Assembly: GCA_021785405.1 (NCBI GenBank)
Contig: JAJYFF010000021.1
Span: 1 to 43,597, forward strand
Direction of reading: 5' to 3'
Length of the DNA stretch: 43,597 nt
From: Pseudomonadota bacterium
Lineage (GTDB): Bacteria; Pseudomonadota; Gammaproteobacteria; Steroidobacterales; Steroidobacteraceae
Shown here: piece after piece, positions 26,408 through 34,095 of the stretch
How the letters are laid out: each line of letters opens with the position of its first letter
How positions within the stretch are numbered: the first letter of the stretch is position 1
Translations under genes and position numbers: made by a program
Notes under the pieces: model-generated
What the model was told of the DNA's origin: nothing
Database searches by the model: none
What the model saw: only the letters and a program-made list of their open reading frames with translations

Positions 26408-26857
26408 ATGCGAGTCCGGAATCTGATCCTCGTGGTCGTGTTGTCGTTGGTCGCGCTGTTCCTCGCGATCAACTGGTCGGCGGTCACCGCGCGCGCGAAA
26501 TTCACCCTGCTGCTCGCGAGCTTCGAGGCGCCGATCGGCCTGGTGATGCTCGCGCTGATCGTGCTGCTGGTCGCGACGTTCGGCGCATACCTGCTCGTCA
26601 CCCAGGGCGCGATACTGGTGGAGACGCGCCGGCACGCGAAGGAACTGCAAAATCAGCGGTCGCTCGCCGATCGCGCGGAAGGCTCGCGCATGGCCGAAGT
26701 CAAGGATCTGCTGCGATCCGAACTCGCTCGGCTGGACGCGCGGCTCACCGAGCACGAGGAGACCTTGCGGAGCGAGTTGCGCGACGGCGTCAACTCGCTC
26801 GCGGCGACGATCGGCGAGCTCGACGACCGCTTGCAGGGTCGCGGAGATGCGCATTGA
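26408..26857 (+). CDS. LapA-domain (DUF1049-like) inner membrane protein with coiled-coil tail
   Basis: A 149-aa membrane protein with two TM segments, at about 4-22 (LILVVVLSLVALFLAINW) and 42-64 (IGLVMLALIVLLVATFGAYLL). The first contains the FLAINWSAV stretch characteristic of LapA-type (lipopolysaccharide assembly protein A) domains. Residues 75-145 are charged and heptad-like (RLDARLTEHEETLRSELRDG), predicted to form a cytoplasmic coiled coil. The gene starts 85 bases after tamB behind a GGGGAGGGGCGAG ribosome binding site. A role near the envelope alongside TamAB is plausible but unproven. Confidence 0.75.
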   Translation: MRVRNLILVVVLSLVALFLAINWSAVTARAKFTLLLASFEAPIGLVMLALIVLLVATFGAYLLVTQGAILVETRRHAKELQNQRSLADRAEGSRMAEVKDLLRSELARLDARLTEHEETLRSELRDGVNSLAATIGELDDRLQGRGDAH

Positions 26858-27396
26858 CCGAGCGATCGGCGAGCGCGTCGCCCGCGGCGCCGTGCGAGTC
26901 GGTGGCCGGCCCGGGGAGTCGAAGTTACGCGTTCCTGATCGATTGGCACATCCGCTTGCTCGCGGCGCTCGCGTGGCTACTGGCCGCGCTCCTCGCGCAC
27001 CGCCCCGACTGGAACCCGCATTCGGCCGGGTTTTGGATCGTGGTGGGGCCGGCGCTCGCGATCTACCTGCTCTACCACCCGGTGGTCGAGCTCGCGATGC
27101 ACGGTCAGACCCCCGGCAAGCGCTACGCCGGGGTGCGAGTCGTCGGTCGCGACGGCCGGGCCCCCGGGGTGCGCGCGATCCTGATCCGCAACGCGCTGCG
27201 GCCGCTCGACAGCTTGCCGATCGGTTACGCGGTGGGACTCGTGGTCAGCGTCGTCACCACGGATCGCGTACGGCTCGGCGACCTCCTCGCGGGGACTCGA
27301 CTGGTCGCGCGAACGGCCGAGTCCGCGGTTCAGCCGGCGACCGCATCGCCCGCGGCGCGCGGCAAGGAGTCCGCGCGGCGCAACGCCAAATCGTAA
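26854..27396 (+). CDS. RDD-family membrane protein
   Basis: A 180-aa protein of the RDD family. YAFLIDWHIRLLAALAWLLAALLA carries the first TM and the Arg/Asp positions of the domain. GQTPGKRYAGVRVVGRDGRAP is the conserved cytoplasmic loop, and the C-terminus has RVRLGDLLAGTRLV. Function of the family is mostly unknown; some members are transporters or assist ion homeostasis. The TTG 26854 start overlaps the LapA-like stop and has GGAG 8 bases upstream, so translation is probably coupled; GTG 26902 is an alternative. The 3' end overlaps the convergent gene at 27330 by 67 bases. Confidence 0.8.
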   Translation: MTERSASASPAAPCESVAGPGSRSYAFLIDWHIRLLAALAWLLAALLAHRPDWNPHSAGFWIVVGPALAIYLLYHPVVELAMHGQTPGKRYAGVRVVGRDGRAPGVRAILIRNALRPLDSLPIGYAVGLVVSVVTTDRVRLGDLLAGTRLVARTAESAVQPATASPAARGKESARRNAKS

Positions 27397-28130
27397 TAAA
27401 TCGACAGCAACACCGCCGGGAACCACAGCGTCATCAGGGTGCCGATCACGACCGATGCGAGGCGACGCAGCCCGATCACGAGCGCGCTGGCGCCGGGCCC
27501 TTGGGTCGCGGCGAGGCCGGCGAGCAGGCCGAGGATCAGGTAGAACGCGAGGGCGATCATGGTGGCGACGGTATAGATCGTCGCGGCGCGCCACCAGTGA
27601 CCCCGGATCAGGCGGTAGCTTTCCCCGATCGACTGCAGCGCGCCGAGATCGCCGACGATCATCGCGACGAACGTGAGCATCAGGGCGCCGGCGAGATAGA
27701 TTCCCGGGACGATCAGCAGCAAGGTCCCGAGCGCGGTCGCGAGCGCGATCACCAGCGAGGCGCCGGCGGCGCGCGGCAGCAGGCGCAGGCCGACGCCGAG
27801 CGAACGGCCGGCGGAGGCGGGCCGTCCGGTCGCGACCGAGTGCATGTGATCGGTCAGGGCCAGGTTGAATACCAGGAGCACCACGAAATAGAACAGCATC
27901 GAGATCACGAAATCGCTCGAACGGAGCATCGACAGGATCGCCGCCGGATCCTGCCGGCTGGACGGCGGCAGCCGTGATTCGAGATGGATATTGGTCAGCG
28001 CGAGGGCGACCTCGGGCGCGAGCGCGAGGGGCCAGGACCGCGGCAGGCATTCGCGGTAGAGGTTGATCGCGTCGTCCAGGACGCCGCCGACGGTCCGTGG
28101 CGTCGAAGGTTGCGTGTACACGGAATTCAC
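27330..28130 (-). CDS. Polytopic membrane protein, YciC/DUF975-like, unknown function
   Basis: A 266-aa protein with about six hydrophobic segments. The N-terminus (TVGGVLDDAINLYRE) is a soluble amphipathic helix typical of YciC/DUF975-like membrane proteins that start with a TVGEVLDRAFELYR-type motif. LIVPGIYLAGALMLTFVAMIVG and SIGESYRLIRGHWWRAATIY (family signature SL..S..L.RG.WWR) support this. The function is unknown. The GTG start at 28130 follows a GGGGGCG stretch. It is divergent from the ECF sigma gene and its tail overlaps the RDD gene end. Confidence 0.75.
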   Translation of the reverse strand: MNSVYTQPSTPRTVGGVLDDAINLYRECLPRSWPLALAPEVALALTNIHLESRLPPSSRQDPAAILSMLRSSDFVISMLFYFVVLLVFNLALTDHMHSVATGRPASAGRSLGVGLRLLPRAAGASLVIALATALGTLLLIVPGIYLAGALMLTFVAMIVGDLGALQSIGESYRLIRGHWWRAATIYTVATMIALAFYLILGLLAGLAATQGPGASALVIGLRRLASVVIGTLMTLWFPAVLLSIYYDLALRRADSLPRAAGDAVAG

Positions 28131-28203
28131 CGCCCCCGAGGATACCGCAGTGCGCCAAGGTTACCATGGGCGCCGGGATGCGGGAGGGGGGCCTCCCGGG
28201 AGC

Positions 28204-28231
28204 TGCAACTTTTCTGCGCCGGCGGTGTTAA
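28204..28231 (+). promoter_or_regulatory. Candidate ECF-type autoregulatory promoter
   Basis: TGCAACTTTT (28204-28213) resembles the RpoE-group -35 element (GGAACTT), and GTTAA (28227-28231) occupies the -10 region about 17 bases further on. This lies just upstream of the ECF sigma gene, which commonly drives its own promoter. The match is partial and made by eye. Confidence 0.35.
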
Positions 28232-28256
28232 GCGGCTGACGGAACACATCACGACA

Positions 28257-28838
28257 GTGCGTACCCCAACCCAAGCCACGGTTGATCCCACGGAGTTCAC
28301 GACGTTCATGCGCGCGCATCAAGACAGGGTCTTCTCGGCGGCCGTGCGCTTGACCGCGAACGACGCGCAGGCCGAGGACATCGCGCAGGAGACGTTCGTG
28401 AAGGCCTACGAGCGGTTCGCGGAGCTGCGCGGGAACCCGGCCGCCGGCGGCTGGTTGAAGACCGTCGCGACGAACCTCGCGATCAATCACTGGAACCGTT
28501 ACCGGCGGCGCTGGCGGTTCTTCGGTGACTGGGGGTCCGACAGCGAGGAGCCGGGTCAGGCGCCGCCGGATCCGCCGGCGGCCGAGACGCCGATCCGGGA
28601 CGTGCTCGCCGACGAACGCTGCGCGGCGGTCGAAGCGGCCTTGCGGCGGCTGCCGCCGCATCACCGTATCCCGCTCGTGCTGTTCCATTACGAGGACCTG
28701 TCCTACGACGAGATCGCCGCGCGGCTGAATTGCTCGCTGGCGAAGGTGAAGACCGACATTCGCCGCGCGCGGACGGCGCTGCTGCCCTTGCTGCAGCAAC
28801 TCGGCGTGGACCGGGAGAGCTTGGAGGATCCGCAATGA
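28257..28838 (+). CDS. ECF-family RNA polymerase sigma factor
   Basis: A 193-aa sigma-70 factor with only regions 2 and 4. Region 2 (about 15-85) has HQDRVFSAAVRLTANDAQAEDIAQETFVKAYERF and WLKTVATNLAINHWNRYRRR. Region 4 (about 125-180) has ALRRLPPHHRIPLVLFHYEDLSYDEIAARLNCSLAKVKTDIRRAR. It resembles the RpoE/ECF02 group. I chose GTG 28257 because it gives the usual 15-20 residues before region 2; ATG 28308 would truncate it. The next gene starts in a 4-base ATGA overlap and encodes a small membrane protein, the usual place for an anti-sigma factor. Confidence 0.88.
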   Translation: MRTPTQATVDPTEFTTFMRAHQDRVFSAAVRLTANDAQAEDIAQETFVKAYERFAELRGNPAAGGWLKTVATNLAINHWNRYRRRWRFFGDWGSDSEEPGQAPPDPPAAETPIRDVLADERCAAVEAALRRLPPHHRIPLVLFHYEDLSYDEIAARLNCSLAKVKTDIRRARTALLPLLQQLGVDRESLEDPQ

Positions 28839-29302
28839 AACGATCCGAGGAAATCCGAATCGACCAGGACGCGGCCCGGGTCGATCGTTGTCTGCGCGCA
28901 TTGCCGTCGCGTGCCGCCCCCGCGGGACTCGAGGCGCGGGTGTTCGCCGAACTGCGACGCCGCGCGGCGCTGCCGTGGTGGCGCCGTTCGTTCGCCCAGT
29001 GGCCGGCGCTGCCTCGGCTCGGGCTGGTCATCGTCTGTGCCGGGTCCGCGTTCGGCGCCTGGCGCGTCGCGGCCTGGCTCGTCACGGCCGCCGCGGCGGT
29101 GATGCATCGCGGCGCCGGTCCCCTGCTCGCGGTGCGCGAGCTGTTGCGTGCGGCGCTCGCCGCGGACGCCTCGTTGCGACTGATCGGCGGCGGCCTGGCC
29201 CCGCAGTGGGTGCAGGGCGGTGCGGTCGTCACGGTGATCTCCTACGTCGCGCTGATCGGGCTCGGCACGACCGCTTACCGAACCTTGTATCTCGAATCCT
29301 GA
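28835..29302 (+). CDS. Small membrane protein, possible anti-sigma partner
   Basis: A 155-aa protein with a soluble N-terminal part (about 1-55, rich in Arg and Glu: DQDAARVDRCLRALPSR) and two hydrophobic segments, at about 64-88 and 129-150. ATG 28835 overlaps the sigma stop (ATGA) and has GGAGG 7 bases upstream. Position and topology (cytosolic head, membrane anchor) fit an anti-sigma factor. However, I see no ZAS HxxxCxxC motif and do not recognise the family, so this rests on context. Confidence 0.65.
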   Translation: MKRSEEIRIDQDAARVDRCLRALPSRAAPAGLEARVFAELRRRAALPWWRRSFAQWPALPRLGLVIVCAGSAFGAWRVAAWLVTAAAAVMHRGAGPLLAVRELLRAALAADASLRLIGGGLAPQWVQGGAVVTVISYVALIGLGTTAYRTLYLES

Positions 29303-29325
29303 CTTTGAAAGGAATCGGAATCGTC

Positions 29326-31095
29326 ATGAATGCTTCAATGAAGTCACGAATTCTGGGCCTCTCGCTCGTGCTGTTCGCGTCGGTGTCCGGCGCGGCGCCG
29401 ACGCGCGGGATCGCGCCACCGGCGAATCCGGGCCCGACGACCGCCGCGCGGAGCGCGTCCGCGGTGGCGTCGACCGCGGCGGCGCCCGCGTCGAGTGACG
29501 CGTCGAGTGACGCGTCGAGTGACGCGTCGAGTGACGCGTCGAGTGACGCGTCGAGTGACGCGTCGAGCGACGCGTCGAGCGACGCGTCGTCGAGCGCGCC
29601 GGAATCCCACAGCCTGACCCTGAACTTGTCCGCGGGCTCGCATGGACATCCGGGCGGCATCGTCAGCGTCGGACACGATGCGCGGCTCGGCGCGGGTCAC
29701 GACGCGAACTCGGTCGTCTCGGTGTTCGGGTCCTCGACGGCCGCGGGCCAGTCGAATGCGGTGGTCTCGCTGTTCGGCGACACGGCCGCGAGCGGCGACG
29801 TCGACGGGGACGCGGTCGCGGTGTTCGGCAACACCACCGTCGATGCGAGGGTCAGCGGCGACGTGGTCGCGGTGTTCGGTTCGGTCCGGCTCGGTCCGCA
29901 CGCCGACGTCGGCGGCGACGTGGTCGCGGTCGGCGGCACCGTCACGCGGGCTCCCGGCGCGGTCGTGCACGGGCAGGTCCAGGACGTGCAGATCGGTGCG
30001 CTCGCGAATTTTCAGTGGTTGCGCCCGTGGATCCAGCATTGCCTGCTGTACGGCCGGCCGCTCGCACTTGCGCCGGGGGTCGCGTGGGCCTGGTGGGTCG
30101 CGGGCGGGTTCCTCGTCCTCTACTGGCTGCTCGCGATCGGGTTTCGCGACGGGCTCATGCGCTGCGTGACGACGCTCGAGTCGCGGCCCGGCCGCACCCT
30201 CGTCGCTGCGCTGCTCGCGCTGCTCGCGATGCCGGCGCTCGTGATGCTGTTGCTGATCACGGTCGTCGGCGTGTTCGCGATCCCGTTCGTCGCGGTCTCG
30301 TTGCTGTGCGTCCAACTGTTCGGGAAGGCCGTCGCGCTCGTGTGGCTCGGGCGTCTCGTCACCGGTCGTCGCAGCACCGGGGTGCTGGCGCATCCCGCGG
30401 TCACCGTGCTCCTCGGGGGCGTGATCGTCACCGGGATCTACCTCGTCCCGGCCGTGGGATTCGCCGTCCATCAGGCGCTCACGTTGCTTGGGCTCGGTGC
30501 GGTCGCGTACACACTGATCCTGATCGTGCGTGAACGGCAAGCGACCGCTGGCGGCTCGCCGCGCGGATCGGCCCCGACCGCACCGATAACCCCGACCACA
30601 CCGACAACCCCGACCGCACCGACCGCCGCGGCCGGACCCGCGAACCCGGGCGTCGGCGACGCGTCTGCCGCGGCGGACCCGGCGACCGTGGCGCCGGCGG
30701 CGCGCGCGCCGATCGACGGATCTCCGCGAGCCGGGTTCTGGATCCGGATCGCCGCGTTGCTGATCGATGCGATCCTGGTCGGCATCGTCGCGAGCCTGGT
30801 CGTGCATCGAGGGCACGTCGATCCGCTGTTGCTCGCCGCCTACGGCGCGGTGATGTGGAAACTACGGGGCTCGACGGTCGGCGGGATCATCCTGCACCAG
30901 CGGGTCGTGCGTGCCGATGGCCGCGAACTCGATTGGCCGACCGCGATCGTGCGCGCGCTCGCCTGCTTCTTGTCGCTCGCGGTCCTCGGGCTCGGATTCA
31001 TCTGGATCGCGATCGACCCGGACAAGCAGGCGTGGCACGACAAGATCGCCGGGACGATCGTCGTTCGCACCGCCCCGGCGCCGTCGCTGGTTTGA
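29326..31095 (+). CDS. Bactofilin-like beta-helix/membrane/RDD fusion protein with SSDA repeat
   Basis: A 589-aa multidomain protein. The signal peptide SRILGLSLVLFASVSGAAP precedes a linker of low complexity containing eight SSDA units. Next comes a short-period repeat (about residues 120-225) with recurring VV(S/A)VFG and GDVDGDAV/SGDVVAVFG strands, as in bactofilin or polymer-forming beta-helices. Four hydrophobic segments follow at about 240-400. A Pro/Thr/Ala linker (APITPTTPTTPTAPT) joins a C-terminal RDD domain (about 465-580; SPRAGFWIRIAALLIDAILVGI, KLRGSTVGGIILHQRVVRADG, DKQAWHDKIAGTIVV). I infer an exported sensory or structural head with a membrane-embedded RDD tail. It lies 23 bases after the putative anti-sigma gene and probably belongs to the same transcript. 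Confidence 0.8.
   Translation: MNASMKSRILGLSLVLFASVSGAAPTRGIAPPANPGPTTAARSASAVASTAAAPASSDASSDASSDASSDASSDASSDASSDASSDASSSAPESHSLTLNLSAGSHGHPGGIVSVGHDARLGAGHDANSVVSVFGSSTAAGQSNAVVSLFGDTAASGDVDGDAVAVFGNTTVDARVSGDVVAVFGSVRLGPHADVGGDVVAVGGTVTRAPGAVVHGQVQDVQIGALANFQWLRPWIQHCLLYGRPLALAPGVAWAWWVAGGFLVLYWLLAIGFRDGLMRCVTTLESRPGRTLVAALLALLAMPALVMLLLITVVGVFAIPFVAVSLLCVQLFGKAVALVWLGRLVTGRRSTGVLAHPAVTVLLGGVIVTGIYLVPAVGFAVHQALTLLGLGAVAYTLILIVRERQATAGGSPRGSAPTAPITPTTPTTPTAPTAAAGPANPGVGDASAAADPATVAPAARAPIDGSPRAGFWIRIAALLIDAILVGIVASLVVHRGHVDPLLLAAYGAVMWKLRGSTVGGIILHQRVVRADGRELDWPTAIVRALACFLSLAVLGLGFIWIAIDPDKQAWHDKIAGTIVVRTAPAPSLV
29488..29583 (+). repeat. 12-bp tandem repeat, eight units, encoding (ASSD)8
   Basis: Eight consecutive copies of GCGTCGAGYGAC lie in the coding strand; the first six use AGT and the last two AGC. 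The unit is a multiple of three, so copy-number change would lengthen or shorten the linker without breaking the frame. The homogeneity at DNA level suggests recent expansion by slippage. Confidence 0.95.
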
Positions 31096-31163
31096 CCGGC
31101 GCCGGCGGCGGCCGGGCCAACCTGCGCTATGATCGCGGGGCGGCACGCGCGAGGGGAAGGACC

Positions 31164-31787
31164 ATGTCGACCTATACGCTGTACGGACGGCCCGGCTCGG
31201 GGTCGGTCGCGGTGCAGATCGCACTCGAGGAAGTGGGCGCGCCCTACGAGCGCATCTGGGTGGGACAGCAGGAGGCCGACATCGCCGCGTACCGCGCGCT
31301 GAACCCGACCGGCCGGGTTCCCGCGCTCGGACTCCCCGACGGTCGCGTGATGTTCGAGTCGGCCGCGATCCTGATCCATCTGTCGCTCGCGCACCCGCAA
31401 GCCGGGATCGCGCCGGCCGCCGGCACGCCGGCGTACGCGCAGTTCCTCCAGTGGCTCGTGTTCCTGTCGGCGAACGTCTACGACGCGGCGCTGCGCACCT
31501 ATTATTCGGATCGATACTCGACCCTCGGCAGCGCGGGCGCGGAGGCGATTCGCCAACGGGCGGCCGAGGACTATCTGCGGGATCTGGCATTGATCGCCTC
31601 GCGGCTCGGGCCCTACGTGCTCGGTGCGGACCATTCACTCGCCGACGGCTATCTGCACATGCTCGCGGGGTGGTACCCGGGCGGGCGTGAGGAACTTCAC
31701 CGGCGCGTTCCCGCGCTCGCCGTGCACGCGGCGCTCGTCGGCGCGCGGCCGGCGGTCACGAAGACGATGGCCGACAACGTCGAATAG
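31164..31787 (+). CDS. Glutathione S-transferase family protein
   Basis: A 207-aa cytosolic GST. The thioredoxin-like N-domain (1 to about 80) has LYGRPGSGSVAVQIALEEVGAPYE, with the Ser-rich active-site loop GSGS, LNPTGRVPALGLPDGRV with the cis-Pro, and the Glu-Ser motif FESAAILIHL that binds the glutathione gamma-glutamyl moiety. The helical C-domain contains GADHSLADGYLHML, which includes the N-capping motif. GAGGGGAAGG precedes the ATG. Eleven bases separate its stop from the next gene, so it is likely cotranscribed with the putative oxygenase and mttB-2. The substrate is unknown. Confidence 0.88.
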   Translation: MSTYTLYGRPGSGSVAVQIALEEVGAPYERIWVGQQEADIAAYRALNPTGRVPALGLPDGRVMFESAAILIHLSLAHPQAGIAPAAGTPAYAQFLQWLVFLSANVYDAALRTYYSDRYSTLGSAGAEAIRQRAAEDYLRDLALIASRLGPYVLGADHSLADGYLHMLAGWYPGGREELHRRVPALAVHAALVGARPAVTKTMADNVE

Positions 31788-31798
31788 ACGGCACCGCG

Positions 31799-32416
31799 AT
31801 GCCCGTCGAGTCCTTGTTCGCGACCGACGTATACCGAGCGCGCGTGCGCCACCGCGGCATCGCGGCGCTGAATGCGGAGCTGCTGCGCGAATCCCGGCAG
31901 TTGCGCGTCGACGACGCGGCGGGACGTCGGTGGTCGAAGGCTCGCTATCCGGGCGGGTACACCTCGTACGGTTCGGTGAACCGATTGCACCGGCTGTCGC
32001 CGACCTTCGCGCGGCTACGCGACCTGATCACGCCGCACGTGACCGCGTTCGGCCGGGCATTGTGCCTCGACCTCGCGGGGCGACCGCTCGAGATGACCGA
32101 TTGCTGGGTCAACATCATGTCGCGGGGCGTCGCGCACGGTTGGCATCTGCATCCGTTGTCGACGATCAGCGGCACTTATTACGTGCAGACGCCGCCGGGA
32201 TCCGCCGGGATCAAATTCGAGGATCCCCGGCTCGATCGGATGATGGCGGCGCCGCCGCGCCGCGCCCGGGCGCCGCGCGCGGCGCGCGTCTGGGTCAGCG
32301 TCCCCGCACGGGCGGGGACGCTCGTGCTGTTCGAGAGCTGGCTGCGCCACGAGGTCCCGCCGAATTCGGCACGCGCGGAGCGAGTCAGCGTCAGCTTCAA
32401 CTATGGCTGGTTCTGA
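31799..32416 (+). CDS. Putative 2-oxoglutarate/Fe(II) oxygenase, TIGR02466-like
   Basis: A 205-aa protein resembling the TIGR02466 group of putative 2OG-Fe(II) oxygenases. The core stretch is VAHGWHLHPLSTISGTYYVQTPPG, followed by IKFEDPRL, then LVLFESWLRHEVPPN and RVSVSFNYGWF. Candidate metal ligands are the His residues in WHLHP and the distal His in LRHEV, and a candidate 2OG-binding Arg lies in ERVSVSF. The classical HxD acid is not obvious. No member has a well-established substrate to my knowledge. It sits between the GST and mttB-2 with spacings of 11 and 36 bases, so it may act on the same substrate as MttB-2. Confidence 0.72.
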   Translation: MPVESLFATDVYRARVRHRGIAALNAELLRESRQLRVDDAAGRRWSKARYPGGYTSYGSVNRLHRLSPTFARLRDLITPHVTAFGRALCLDLAGRPLEMTDCWVNIMSRGVAHGWHLHPLSTISGTYYVQTPPGSAGIKFEDPRLDRMMAAPPRRARAPRAARVWVSVPARAGTLVLFESWLRHEVPPNSARAERVSVSFNYGWF

Positions 32417-32452
32417 ACCCGGCCGCGAACCCGAGGGGCAGGTGTCGACACG

Positions 32453-33991
32453 ATGACCACGGCTTCAGGATCGATCCGCCGCGGCCGCGAAGCCCGGCGT
32501 ACCCGGGCGAACGCGCCGGCGAAAAAATATTCCTATATCCGGCGCCGGCTGCCGCCGGTCGAACTCCTGAGCGACGAGGCCGTCGAGATCATCGAGAACA
32601 ACGCCGAGACGATCCTCGAGGAGATCGGCATCGAGTTTCGCCGCGATCCGGAATCGCTGCGCCTGTGGCGCGACGCCGGCGCCGACGTGCGCGGCGAGCG
32701 CGTGCACATTCCGCGCGGGATGGCGCGACGGCTCCTGCGAACCGCGCCGCGCGAGTTCACCTTGCACGCGCGCAATCCGGCGCGCAGCGTGCGCTTCGGC
32801 GGCGACGCGACGGTGTTCTCTCCGGTCGGCGGTCCGCCGTTCGTCACCGACCTGGATCGCGGTCGACGCTACGGGACGCTCGAGGATCTGACGAATTTCA
32901 TCAAGTTGGCGCACGTCGCGCCGGCGATCCACTTCAGCGGCGGGTGCATGTGCGAGCCGATGGAGATCCCGCCGAACAAGCGCCACCTGGACGTGCAATA
33001 CGCGTTCTTCCGCACCAGCGATCAGGGATGCGAGGCGACGCCGGAGACCCCGAGCCATGCGCGCGACGCGATCGAGATCGCGCGGCAATTGTTCGGCAGC
33101 GGCTTCCTCACCGATCACACGGTCGTCCTTGGCAACATCAACTCCAATTCGCCGTTGGTGTTCGACGGACGGATGCTCGGCGCGCTGCGCGAATTCGCAG
33201 GCGCGAATCAAGGCACCATCGTCGTGCCGGCGGTGCTCGCGGGTGCGATGGGCCCGGTCACCGCCGCCGGTTGCTTGGCGGAGATCCTCGCCGAGACGAT
33301 GGCGGGCCTCGCGCTCACGCAGCTCGTCCGGCCGGGCGCACCCGCGATCCTCGGTTCGTTCGTCGGCGCGATTTCGATGCGCACCGGCGCGCCGACGTTC
33401 GGCACGCCGGAGGCGACGCAGATGATCTTCGCGACCGCACAGCTCGCCCGGCGTCTCGGCGTGCCGTGCCGCAGCGGGGGCTCCTTGTGCTCGGCGAAGG
33501 TTGCGGACGCGCAAGCGGCGTACGAGAGCGCCCACACGCTGCTGCCGACGCTGCTCGCCGGCGTGAACCTCGTGACCCATGCGGCGGGTTGGCTCGAAGG
33601 GGGGCTGGTCGCCGGCTACGAGAAGTTCGTGATGGACGCCGATCAGCTCGCGATGATGCAGGTCCTGGCGCAGGGGATGGATCTGTCGGATCGAGGGCAG
33701 GCCCTGGAGGCGCTTCGGGAGGTCGGACCGGGCCACCATTTCCTCGGCTGCGAGCACACGCAGGCGAATTTCGAGACGGCCTTCCATCAGTCCACGATCG
33801 CCGACTATTCTTCGTACGAGCAGTGGGCGCTCGAGGGGGCGCTCACCGCGGAGCAACGCGCGAATCGCGTCTGGAAGAAGATGCTCGCCGACTACCAGGA
33901 CCCGGGGATCGACCCGGCGGCGGACGAAGCGATGCGCGACTACATCGCGCGTCGGCGCGCGGAGCTCACCGATGCGATCGAGGAGGAGTGA
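32453..33991 (+). CDS. MttB-superfamily (COG5598) methyltransferase, paralogue 2
   Basis: A 512-aa non-pyrrolysine MttB-superfamily protein without an internal TAG. The N-terminus is basic (IRRGREARRTRANAPAKKYSYI). Family signatures are NNAETILEEIGIEFRRDPESLRLW near residue 50, the barrel segments GNINSNSPLVFDGRMLGALREFA and LALTQLVRPGAPAILGSFVGAISMRTGAPTFGTPE, and the late GPGHHFLGCEHTQANFETAFHQS. It looks like the type common in alpha- and gammaproteobacteria that degrade quaternary amines. It follows the GST and putative 2OG oxygenase as the last gene of a probable three-gene operon, with a hairpin beyond it. The methyl donor and acceptor are unknown. Confidence 0.88.
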   Translation: MTTASGSIRRGREARRTRANAPAKKYSYIRRRLPPVELLSDEAVEIIENNAETILEEIGIEFRRDPESLRLWRDAGADVRGERVHIPRGMARRLLRTAPREFTLHARNPARSVRFGGDATVFSPVGGPPFVTDLDRGRRYGTLEDLTNFIKLAHVAPAIHFSGGCMCEPMEIPPNKRHLDVQYAFFRTSDQGCEATPETPSHARDAIEIARQLFGSGFLTDHTVVLGNINSNSPLVFDGRMLGALREFAGANQGTIVVPAVLAGAMGPVTAAGCLAEILAETMAGLALTQLVRPGAPAILGSFVGAISMRTGAPTFGTPEATQMIFATAQLARRLGVPCRSGGSLCSAKVADAQAAYESAHTLLPTLLAGVNLVTHAAGWLEGGLVAGYEKFVMDADQLAMMQVLAQGMDLSDRGQALEALREVGPGHHFLGCEHTQANFETAFHQSTIADYSSYEQWALEGALTAEQRANRVWKKMLADYQDPGIDPAADEAMRDYIARRRAELTDAIEEE

Positions 33992-34000
33992 TCGGTCGGT

Positions 34001-34027
34001 GGAACCGCGGAGGCGCGACCGCGGTCC
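34001..34027 (+). terminator. Hairpin after mttB-2
   Basis: CCGCGG (34005-34010) and CCGCGG (34019-34024) pair around an 8-base loop; an A-T pair and two G-C pairs extend the stem past a bulge. It lies 10 bases after the mttB-2 stop. There is no T-run, so the termination role is tentative. Confidence 0.35.
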
Positions 34028-34095
34028 AACGCGGTGAAGGAACGCCCGCTGGCGGTACTGCGCCGCGGGAATCGGCACAACCTCAGGAGCTCACG

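Noticed and set aside
29488-29583. Possible CRISPR or direct-repeat array
   Set aside because: The 12-bp units are contiguous with no spacers and are in frame, encoding SSDA; it is a coding minisatellite.
31092-31133. TTGACC and TATGAT upstream of the GST gene as a sigma-70 promoter
   Set aside because: The spacer is 30 bases, too long; TATGAT alone is weak evidence.
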